Shown here: positions 1-9,800 of the stretch, one piece after another | How the letters are laid out: every line of letters begins with the position of its first letter | Numbering within the stretch: position 1 is the stretch's first letter | Translations under genes and position numbers: made by a program | DNA from: Mycobacterium asiaticum | GTDB lineage: Bacteria > Actinomycetota > Actinomycetes > Mycobacteriales > Mycobacteriaceae | Length of the DNA stretch: 64,000 nt | Direction of reading: 5' to 3' | NCBI RefSeq assembly: GCF_001673365.1 | Contig: NZ_LZLS01000003.1 | Span: 124,001-188,000, forward strand | The notes under the pieces: model-generated | Told to the model about the DNA's origin: nothing | Database searches by the model: none | What the model saw: only the letters and a program-made list of their open reading frames with translations

Positions 1-2175
1 CAGAGATTTCGGTGCCCACCAGTTGATCCGGCCGAGCACATGCATGAACGCCGGCACCAGCAGCATTCGCACCAGCGTGGCATCGGCCAGTACCGCCACC
101 GTCAGCCCGAACCCGAACAGTCGCATGAACGACACCTGCGCGGCCATCAGCGCCGAAAACGAGATCGCCATGATCAGCGCCGCTGCCGTAATCACCCGCG
201 CGGTATGGGCCACACCCAATGCGACACTCTCGTCGTTGGCGTGCGCGCCGCGATCCGAAGAGACCCAGTACTCCCGGATCCGCGATATCAAAAAGACCTC
301 GTAGTCCATCGAGAGGCCGAAAGCGATGCAAAACAACAACACCGGGAGTTGCACGCCCAGCGTGCCGGTGGCGGTCGTACCCAGCCCGCCAAAGTGTCCT
401 TCCTGGAAAATCCAAACCAGCGCACCGAAGGCCGCAGACAACGAAAGGGTGTTCATCAACACGGTTTTGATCGGCAGCACGACGCTGCCGGTCAGCAGGA
501 ACACCAGAACCACGGTGATCGTGGCGATGATGGCCAGCACCCACGGCAATCGGGTACCTATCGCCTGCACGCTGTCGCGGTTGCTCGCCGCGATACCGGT
601 CAGCCACGCCGTTCTGCCCCTCGGGGTTGGTACGGCATGTAGACGATCGAGTTGATCGGTTGAGGCAGCGGTGTATAGCGGCGCAGAGGTGCCCACGGTC
701 AGAAATATGCTGCCGTCGCGGATCCCGTAGATTGCCGACGGCTGCCCGAAACGATCACCGTCGACGAAGGTGCCGCCCAGTGCGGACACCCATTTCACAT
801 CCGGCACCCGGGAGAGGGCCTTGGCGTACCTATCCAGTTCGGCCGGGCTCAGATTGGACGCATCCGGAAGCACCACGGTGACATCGGGTACCCCGCGGTC
901 CGGAAAGTCGTTGCGAAGCAGGTCACCCACCTGGCGAGCCGAAGCCGAGGGCGGCAGAATCCGGTCATCGGCGAATCCCCACCGCGCATCGCGAAACGGT
1001 GCGCCCAGTAGCAGCAACAGCACGGTGATCGCGATTCCAATTGGGACCGCATGGCGCATAACCCATTTCGTCCATCGGTACCACGACCACTGGGCAACCG
1101 ATGCGGGTCTGCCCTGAGCTCCCCACATGATTCTCGACATCCGCGCAGTCATCCGTGACGGGTCGAGCCGACCACCGAGCAACACGATCGCGGCCGGTGT
1201 CACGACGATCGCGGCCGCCGCAGCGAAAGCGACCACCGCGGTACCGGCGTAGGCGAAGGACTTCAGGAAGTAAGGCGGGAATAGCACCATCGTCGCCATC
1301 GACAGCGCGACGGTCATGGCGGAGAACAACACGGTACGTCCGGCGGTCGCCATCGTGCGGATCAATGCGCCATCGCGAGAGTGGCCGTCGGCCAATTCAT
1401 CTCGGTAGCGGCTGAGGATCAGCAGCGTGTAATCGACGGCCAGCGCCATTCCCATGGCCACGGACAGGTTCAGGGCGAAGATGGACACATCGGAAAAGAG
1501 CGTTATCGCGCGCAGCGAAGCCAGGCAACCGATGATCGCGAATATTCCCACCGCGATAGGCAGTGCCGCCGCGACCAATCCACCGAACACCCACACCAGC
1601 ACCAGAAAACTCAACGGCAGCGCCACCGATTCCATCAGAAACAGGTCCTGCTGGGTCTGAGCATTCACCTGCCAGTAGACCGTGGCGTCTCCCCCGGCGC
1701 GCACGACGACGCCGTCCCGGTCGTGAACGACTTCGTCGGCCAACTGCTTGGCGTTGCGCTGGGCGTCGCTTTCACCGCCGGACACGGCGACCACAATCAG
1801 CCCCGTCTTGCCGTCCCGGCTGATGAACGACGACGCCGCCTCGGGCGGTACGGTCCATGCCGACTGCACTTGCCGGGTGTTGTGTGAAAGCTTCAGCCGC
1901 GCAACGATATCGGTACCGACCGCGGTCGCTTGTGGTCCTTTAACGCCGCCCGGCGAGGTAAGGGTGATGATCATGGTCATATCGCCCTGGTCGAATTTCT
2001 GGGCGAGCAGCGCGGACGCGCGTGACGAGTCCGCGCCGGGATCTGTTCCGCCCCCGGCAGATAGCCGGCCGACAACGGGGACACCGAAGATCGCCGCACC
2101 GATCAGCACCAGTAGTGCAACGGCGATGACGCGGCGCGGGTAGTCGATCGCCACCCGAGCGATACGTGTCAGCAC
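1..2175 (-). CDS. MmpL/RND-family lipid transporter (partial, C-terminus beyond window)
   Basis: Translating the minus strand from a GTG at 2175 gives 725 codons without a stop to the window edge, so only the C-terminus is missing. The N-terminus has one membrane helix (about residues 13-32), then a periplasmic loop, a helix cluster from about residue 180, a second loop from about 380, and a second cluster from about 540. Near residue 623 is the MMPL signature GLSMDYEVFLISRIREYW. MmpL proteins are inner-membrane proton-driven exporters of lipids and lipopeptides. The GTG overlaps the stop of the ABC exporter gene (GTGCTGA), so the two are probably translationally coupled and belong to the NRPS operon. 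The likely cargo is the NRPS product; that is inference. The closest family alternative is a generic MMPL protein of the same superfamily. Confidence 0.88.
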   Translation of the reverse strand, partial: MLTRIARVAIDYPRRVIAVALLVLIGAAIFGVPVVGRLSAGGGTDPGADSSRASALLAQKFDQGDMTMIITLTSPGGVKGPQATAVGTDIVARLKLSHNTRQVQSAWTVPPEAASSFISRDGKTGLIVVAVSGGESDAQRNAKQLADEVVHDRDGVVVRAGGDATVYWQVNAQTQQDLFLMESVALPLSFLVLVWVFGGLVAAALPIAVGIFAIIGCLASLRAITLFSDVSIFALNLSVAMGMALAVDYTLLILSRYRDELADGHSRDGALIRTMATAGRTVLFSAMTVALSMATMVLFPPYFLKSFAYAGTAVVAFAAAAAIVVTPAAIVLLGGRLDPSRMTARMSRIMWGAQGRPASVAQWSWYRWTKWVMRHAVPIGIAITVLLLLLGAPFRDARWGFADDRILPPSASARQVGDLLRNDFPDRGVPDVTVVLPDASNLSPAELDRYAKALSRVPDVKWVSALGGTFVDGDRFGQPSAIYGIRDGSIFLTVGTSAPLYTAASTDQLDRLHAVPTPRGRTAWLTGIAASNRDSVQAIGTRLPWVLAIIATITVVLVFLLTGSVVLPIKTVLMNTLSLSAAFGALVWIFQEGHFGGLGTTATGTLGVQLPVLLFCIAFGLSMDYEVFLISRIREYWVSSDRGAHANDESVALGVAHTARVITAAALIMAISFSALMAAQVSFMRLFGFGLTVAVLADATLVRMLLVPAFMHVLGRINWWAPKSL

Positions 2176-3890
2176 CGGGATTCCCGCACGAATTCATGCT
2201 CGATGAGATCGCGATAGACGGGTGCATCTAGCAGTTGCGTATGCGTTCCAGCAGCCTGGATACGGCCATCGCGCAGGACCAGGATCTGGTCGGCGTTGGT
2301 CACGGTGGACAGCCGGTGAGCGACCACCAGGAGGCTTCGCTGACCGCGGGCCCGTAGCAGGTTGGTCATCACGTCGTACTCGTTGGCGCGGTCGAGATGA
2401 GCAGTGGGTTCATCCATCAGGATCAGTTGCGACCGCGACAGAAATGCCCGGGCCAAGGCCAGGCGCTGGCGCTGGCCACCGGACAAGCTACGTCCGCGTT
2501 CGAGCACGGGGGTGTCGAGTTGCGCTGGCAGCGCGGCGATTTCGTCGGCGATATTCGCCTGTTTCAGGACACGCCACAGGTCTGCGTCGCCGGCGGCCGG
2601 ATCCGCGATCAGCAGGTTGTCACGGATGGTGCCGTGCAGCACCGGCGCGTCTTGTTCCAGCAGTCCGAGTCGACCGCGCAGTTCCCGCAGCCCAATGTCC
2701 CGCAGCTCGCGGCCTTCCCACCGCACCTGGCCCGCTGATGGATCGTGGAATCGACACAACAAGCCCAAGATCGTGGACTTTCCGGCGCCCGACGGCCCGA
2801 TCAGCGCGGTGATCTGGTCCCGGTCGAGGGTGAAGGAGACGTTATCGAGCACGAGGCGCTCGGCGTAGGAAAATGACACGTGGTCGAACTCGACGAGCGG
2901 TGCGGCCTGACGAATCGTCATGGCGCCGACCGGAGCACGAGCGCCCACCGGGGCCGGCGGATCGTCTTCGGGAAGCTGCCGCATCGTGGCCATCAGGTGC
3001 TGGTGCGCACCGGCGGCGGTACGCAACGCGGTGAGTGCGATGAAGGCAGCATTGATCGGGAAAATCGCATACATGGCGAAGGCGAAGAGGCTGACGAACT
3101 GACCGATGGAAAGACCGCCGGCGGCGACGCGGCGCCCGTCGATGATCATGATCGCAAGGAACGACCCGGTGATACCTAACCGTACGATGCCGATGTTCGC
3201 CGCGGTGTAGGCGGCGACGTGAACGCCGGCCTGATATGCCGCGTGCGCACTGCGGCCAATCGTCTTCACTTCGCGGTCTTCGGCGCCGAACAGCTTCACG
3301 GTGCGCGCGGCGCCCAGGGCACGGTCCAATCCGGCTGCGTAATCACCAAGCGCGGCTTGGCGATTCAACGAGGCGCGTTGAATCCGCGACAACAACGGAT
3401 TCCCCGCGATGAAGCCGGTTGTCAACACGATGATCACGACAAGCACGGTGAACGCGTCGATCGACAACATCAAGACGACCGCGCCGAGCAGGGTCAGGAT
3501 GCCGAACACGATGTCGCCGACCGCCCGCGGCATGTCACGCATCAGACTCGCATCGCTTGTTCCGCGGGCCAACAGATCTCCGGTGCGGACCCGGTCCAAC
3601 ATTCCTATGGGTAACCGCACCACGTGATCGGTGAACAACGTCCGCAACTGCACCACGATCTTCTCGCCGATGCGGTCCAGCTCGAAATGCCCCAGCGACT
3701 CCAGCAGCAGCTGAGCCAGCAGCATCACCAACAAACCGACCGCCAGCGCTGTTGTCGGCGCACCGGTGGCCACGCGGTCGACCAGTCGGCCGGCCAGCAG
3801 CGGCTGGACCAGGATGAGTACGGTGGCGGCGGCGAGCGAAAGAAGGCTTGCCGTCATCGAAACCCAGTGAGCGCGCAGCAACTTGAGCAT
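2169..3890 (-). CDS. Type-1 ABC exporter, fused membrane and ATPase domains
   Basis: The 573-residue protein has six predicted membrane helices in the first ~300 residues and an ABC ATPase after that. Walker A is GPSGAGKSTILG, the signature is LSGGQRQRLALARA, Walker B leads into LILMDEPTAHLD, and the H-loop is VVAHRLST, so the ATPase looks competent. The length is that of a half-transporter working as a homodimer. The gene starts 6 bp after the stop of the giant NRPS gene, and its own stop overlaps the MmpL start, so it is the third gene of the peptide operon. Its likely role is export of the peptide or a precursor to the MmpL step. The substrate is inferred from context only. Confidence 0.9.
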   Translation of the reverse strand: MLKLLRAHWVSMTASLLSLAAATVLILVQPLLAGRLVDRVATGAPTTALAVGLLVMLLAQLLLESLGHFELDRIGEKIVVQLRTLFTDHVVRLPIGMLDRVRTGDLLARGTSDASLMRDMPRAVGDIVFGILTLLGAVVLMLSIDAFTVLVVIIVLTTGFIAGNPLLSRIQRASLNRQAALGDYAAGLDRALGAARTVKLFGAEDREVKTIGRSAHAAYQAGVHVAAYTAANIGIVRLGITGSFLAIMIIDGRRVAAGGLSIGQFVSLFAFAMYAIFPINAAFIALTALRTAAGAHQHLMATMRQLPEDDPPAPVGARAPVGAMTIRQAAPLVEFDHVSFSYAERLVLDNVSFTLDRDQITALIGPSGAGKSTILGLLCRFHDPSAGQVRWEGRELRDIGLRELRGRLGLLEQDAPVLHGTIRDNLLIADPAAGDADLWRVLKQANIADEIAALPAQLDTPVLERGRSLSGGQRQRLALARAFLSRSQLILMDEPTAHLDRANEYDVMTNLLRARGQRSLLVVAHRLSTVTNADQILVLRDGRIQAAGTHTQLLDAPVYRDLIEHEFVRESRC

Positions 3891-3896
3891 GGGGAC

Positions 3897-6800
3897 CTAC
3901 AGCAGTCCGAGCAGGCGCAGGTCAGTGGCGTAGCGGACGATGTTGGGCGCCGCAACGTGCGGGATATCGGGGTGGTCATCGGGGTGGTCATCGGGGTGGT
4001 CATCGGGGTGGTCATCGGGGTGGTCATTGTCTGGGCCGATCCGGTGTTCCTGCACGGCGGTCCGAAATCGATCGGTCGATGCGTAGGCTCCGCCACCCGG
4101 TCGCAATGGCTCGGCCCGGGTGGAGTTGCCCGACAACAACATCGGCAGCACGGTGTGCTGGCGCTGTTGATCCGGTAGGGCACGCAGGGCGGCCTCGAAC
4201 TCATCGAACCAGTCACCAAAGTCATCGATGCGCTTGATCGGGTACCCGGCCTCGATTAACCAATCCACGTACTCGTCGAGCCCCAGACCGTCGTCATGCG
4301 GATTCATTACGTGGTAAGTGGTGAAGCCGGCTGCGCTTGCGGGGGTCAACGTCGCTATCGCCTCGGCGACGAAATCGACTGGCAGACCATCGAAGTGCGC
4401 GCGTTGCCGATTGCCCTCAGAGTCCAGCTGGTAGAACGATCGCGGGGCTAATCCGGTGGTTAACAGGCTCAGCACCATCCGGGTGACGGTATCGGACACG
4501 TTGATCTGGCCCGCGTATGTGGTGTCGGCCATGATCATGCCGCAGCGGAACACCGCAACCGGTAGACCGCATAAGTCGTTAGCTTCCCGCAGTAACACCT
4601 CGGCTGCCCACTTGCTGTTGCCGTAGCCGTTGGCCAACGTGTCGTCGAGTGTCCGGGTCGGGCTGATGACCCGGATGTCGGCATCCTCGGTGAACAGCGC
4701 CGGCTCGATCTGTGTCCCGACGTCTGCCGTCGACACGTACGTGTACGGCTTGCGTTTTGTGGTCAGCGCCAACCGGATCAGCTCCGCGGTGCCAACGACA
4801 TTGGGCCCGAACAGTTCGCTGTAGGGCAGGTAGGCGCTGATGACAGCTGCGGAATCGACGATCAGGTCGACAGTGTCGGCCAGCCGCTGCCAGGTCGGCT
4901 GGTTCACGCCGAGGTTGGGTTCGCTCTTGTCGCCCGCGACGACCTCGAGGTGTTCGATCGCCATTTTCTGAAAGTGCCGCAACAGTTCCGGATCGCCGTT
5001 GTCGAAGGCGTCGTCAAGCCGACACCGTGCGTCCTCGTCGGACTTGCCTCGCACCAAGCAGATCAGTTTGCCGTCCAGTGCTTCCAGCCGTTCCAGCCAT
5101 TCCAGAACCAGGTAACGCCCCAGGAAACCGGTCGCCCCGGTCAGCAGCACCGTCCGTGGCTCGCCGCACTCGGGCGTGGATATCGGCAGCGTCGGAGCAG
5201 CGGTCAGGGTCGGTGTGGCGATGAATTTGTCCAAGGTGAGGTCGGCGGCATGTATCTCGGTGCAAGTCGCAGCGACCTCTCGGCCCAGCAGCTCACTCAG
5301 GGCAGCTACCGATGGCGCGTCAAACAGGTTGCGCAGCTTGAGCTTCGTATTCAGTGCGGTATTGATCGCGGCGGTCACCCGCATGGCCGACAAGGAGTCG
5401 CCGCCCAGGTCGAAGAACGAGTCGTCAACACCCACCCGCTCGAGGCCAAGGATCCGCGCGTAGATGCCGACCAGCGTTTCCTCGGTAGGAGTGGACGGGG
5501 CCCGGTATCGGTTGATGCCTTGGTAATCGGGCGCGGGCAGCGCGCGGGTGTCGAGTTTGCCGTTGATCGTCAAGGGCAGCGCATCGACGACTATCACCGC
5601 CGCAGGAACCAGGTAGCTCGGCAACTGGTCGGCCAGCATCGCGCGCACCGCAGCAGGATCCGCTGTGCCGATGAAATATCCGACCAGACGTCTATCTCCG
5701 GGGTGGTCCTCGCGCACCGTCGCCGCTGCCCGCTCGACCCCTTGGAGTCCGGCCAGCGCCGACTGAACTTCACCGAGTTCGATTCGGAACCCGCGGATCT
5801 TGACTTGCTCATCGGCACGTCCGACGCAATGCAGTTGCCCGTCGATGCCCCAATAAGCCAGGTCCCCGGTGCGATACATCCGTGTCCCCGCTCCGCCGAA
5901 CGGGCATGCGACGAACCGTGCGGAGGTCAATGCCGACCGTCGCCAATACCCGACGCCCACTTGCCGGCCCGCGACATAGAGCTCACCCACACACCCGGGC
6001 GGCACCGGACGCAACCATTCATCGAGCACGAACAACGCCGATCCCGGCACCGGCGCACCGATCGGGGGTGGCGTCGAATTCACCGACAAGGGCGCACTTC
6101 TGGCCGCATCCACTGTCGTCTCGGTTGCGCCGTAGGCGTTGATCAGCACCCGTCCCGGCGCCCATCGCTGCACGAGCTCGGCCGGGCAGGCCTCCCCGCC
6201 GACCACCAACGTCATCGATTCCAAACCTTGCGGCGACAACATGCTCACCGCCGACGGGCTCTGGTCCAACACGGTGATCCGTTCTGCAACCAGAAAGTTG
6301 TGAAAGTCGTTGGGCGACTCCGTTACTGATTCGGGTACCACCACAAGTCGTCCGCCCCGCAGCAGTGCGCCCCAAATCTCCCATACCGATACGTCGAATG
6401 CATACGAATGACATTGCGCCCATACGCCCGCGCGCGGCAGGGACGCATCCAGTGACTCCACCATCGCGATAACGTTGCGCTGCGTGATGGCCACGCCTTT
6501 GGGCAGACCGGTAGTGCCGGAGGTGTAGATGACGTACGCGATCTCGGCGGCAGCGGGCGCCGGTAGTGCGCTGGGAGGGTAGGCGTGCAAATGATGAGCC
6601 GTGAGATCGTCGATGTCGAGCACTGGAACACTCTGGTCCGCAAGGCGATTCGCCAGTTCGCTGCTGGTGATCACCGCAATCGGCGCCGCATCGGCGAGCA
6701 TAAACTCGATTCGAGCGGCCGGTAGGGCCGGGTCGATTGGAAGGTAAGCCGCTCCCGCTTTGAGGACGGCGGTCATTGCCACGATGGCCGACATGGAGCG

Positions 6801-9800
6801 GGAGAACAGCAGCGCCACAGTGGTTCCGGACGACACACCACGGCCGAGCAGGAGTCGGGCCAGCCGATTCGACTGCTCTTCGAACTCGCGATAGGTCATC
6901 GACAGGTCACCGAACTTCAGCGCCACCACATCGGGCCCGCGAGCCACCTGCGCCGCCAACGCCGCTGGAATTGACGTTTCGGCCGGTATGGATTGGGTCA
7001 ATGCCGCCCGATTGCCCCAACCGCCGAGCCGAGCATGATCGGCATCGTCAAGCAGATCTATCGACGACAGCGGCGCGGCCGGATCGGTCGTCATCGCCGA
7101 TAACAGGCGCACCAAGCGCCCGATCAGGGCGTCGATACTTTCGGCGGCGAACAACTCGGTGTCGAATTCAACGTCGAAGCTCAGCTCGGTACCCGGCCTG
7201 GCCTGGAGCGTCAAGGGATAGTGAGTGCGGTCATGGACAGTCAGGTTGGTCAGGGCCAAGTCGCCACTGCCCAACAGCACCTCGGTGTCGATCGGATAGT
7301 TCTCGTAGACGAATAGCGTGTCGAACAACCTGTCGTGGCCGGCGGCGCGCTGGATGGCACTCAGTGAGAGGTGCTGATGCTCCAGGGTGTCGTTGTGGGT
7401 CCGGTGCAGTTGTTCGAGCAGTTCCGCGGCACTGGTCGTCGGGGTGATGTTGGCCCGCACCGGCACGGTGTTGATGAACAATCCGACCATCGACTCCGCG
7501 TCGGTCAACTCGGTAGGCCGGCCGGACACCGGGACCCCGAAGACGACGTCGTGCCGACCGGTCAAACCCATCAAGAGCTGCGCCCAGGCCCCCTGCAGCA
7601 CGGTGCTCACCGTGGTATGGCAGCGGCGCGCCAGGTCGGCAAGGGCCCGGGTGGCTTGAGCGGACAGGCGTCCCGAAGCAGAGCCACGCCGTCCTGGTAC
7701 CGACCGACCCGTGGGATCGACCAATGTCGGAGTATCGAAGCCCGCCATAGCTGCGCCCCAAACCGCTTGCGCCGCAGCATGATCCCGACCAGCCAGCCAA
7801 GCGACAAACCGGCGATAGGGCGCCACCGCTGGCAGCCGATGCCCGTGATAGCTGCCGAAAATCTCGCGCAGCAGGATCGGCATCGACCACCCGTCGGCCA
7901 CGATGTGGTGATTGGTCAGCACGAACCGGTGCACGTGCTCGTCGGTACGGATCAAGGCTGCCCGGAACGCGGGCTTTGCGACGAGATCGCATACCGCGGT
8001 GCGCTCGGCTGAACATAACCGCTGAACCTGCTCCTCGGTCTCGAGTTCCAGATACTGCCAGGAAGCTGCAGCGTCGACCGGGATGACTTGTACCGACTCT
8101 TCGAACCGGTCACAGAACCGGGCCACCAGATTGGGATGGCGCCGCACCACCGTCTGCACTGCGTCCCGTAAGCGATCCGGGTCGAGGTCTCCGGTGACGG
8201 TGAAATCCAGTTGCACCGCGTACACGTCGCCCGTGGTGGTGCCGGCGTGGAACAACAGTCCCTGCTGCATCGGGGTTAACGGCAATACATCAGCGACGCG
8301 GTATTGCCGCTGCAACTCGTCGATCTGCGGCTGGCTCAACTGCGCCGGTAACACGTCGGACGGCGTGAGCCCGCCCCCACCGGACTGCACATGGGCACAG
8401 ATCCCGCGCAGTGCCCCGAACCACAACTCACCGAGCCGGTCGACCTGCGCTTGGTCAACGACCGACGGCGCCCAGGTCCAGTCCGCGTGCAGTTGCGGGC
8501 CGGCACCGGTATCGACGGTGACCGCGTTGAGGTCCACCGAGTGCGTCAGTGGCAACGCCAGGCCGGTGCTGGCGTGGTCGGTGAACAACGAACCCCATTG
8601 GCAGATATGCCAATACCTCTCGGTTGTGGAGGCAGACGCTGCCAGACGGCCGAGATAGTTGAAGCCGATCGTCGGGTCGTTTCCGACCAGGTCGAGGTCG
8701 GGGTTGAGGTAGCGCAGCAGGCCGTAAGTCAGCCCGTCTGGTAGGCGCCGCAGTTGCTCCTTGACGTCTTTGACCACCGCGCCCAACGCGGCGTCACCGG
8801 CTGCCACCTGCGACCAGGCCAACTCACCGGCCGCCAGCGCCACCGGGTATTTCGCGGTGAACCATCCCACCGTGCGTGACAAGTCGACATTGGGTCCCAG
8901 TTCCTCGTTGCGCCCGTGCCCTTCCACGGCGATGCTGATCGGCACGCCGCCACTATTGAGAAACTCGTTGCACGCCAATGCAAACGCGATCAACAAGATG
9001 TCCTGGACGCCGGCATGGAACGCCGCGGGCACCTCGCCCAACAGCAGTCGCGTCGTGTCTACCTCGAGCGACATCGACGAATGCCCGGCGCTGCGATAAG
9101 TGTCCACCACGGGCTGCGGTGCCGGCAGAGCTGGCGGTGTCGCCACCACTTGCTGCCAAAGATCGGCCTGGTCGACTACCAGCGTCGAACGTGCCCACTC
9201 ATTGAGTATCGATGCCCACCGCTGGAATGACGTACCAGTCGGAGACAGCACGACGGGTTGCCCGATTCGGTGCTGTGCCCAGGCTATGTTGAAGTCTTCC
9301 AGTAGGATTCGCCAGGACACTCCGTCGACCGCCAAGTGGTGGATCATCAGCACCAGTTGTCCGGCCGGGGCCACCCACAATCCGCTCAGCATCACCCCGG
9401 CGACCGGGTTCAACCGGGACCGGGCCGCCAGCATCGTCTCGTCGGATATTGTCTGCACCGATTGGAGGCAACTTCCCGCGTCAACCGAACCCGCCTCGGC
9501 CACTGAAAAAGACCATCCGTCGCCGACCCGAAGCCGCAGCATGGCATGGTGATCGATCAGTGCCTGAAGCACCCGCACGACGTCGGCTTCGGTGGAACCC
9601 GCTGGGGCGGCGAGCAATACCGTCTGGTTGAACTGCGCGGCCTGGCCGTCCAGGCCGTGCGCGGCTTGCAGCCAACGCATGATCGGAGTGGCCGACACCG
9701 GACCAACACCCTTGTCGACGACGTCAGCCGCGGAATCGGAAGTCACCGCTACCCGGGCGACCCCGGACACCGTCTGCTCCACGAAAATGTCACGCGGACG

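Noticed and set aside
3969-4028. Short repeats that could suggest a CRISPR array
   Set aside because: The units are 12 bp, directly adjacent with no spacers, and in frame with the NRPS.
4950-6329. A 459-codon plus-strand frame under the NRPS gene
   Set aside because: It runs antisense to A4, T5 and the linker, has no domain, and appears as an echo of the GC-rich codon pattern of the minus strand.
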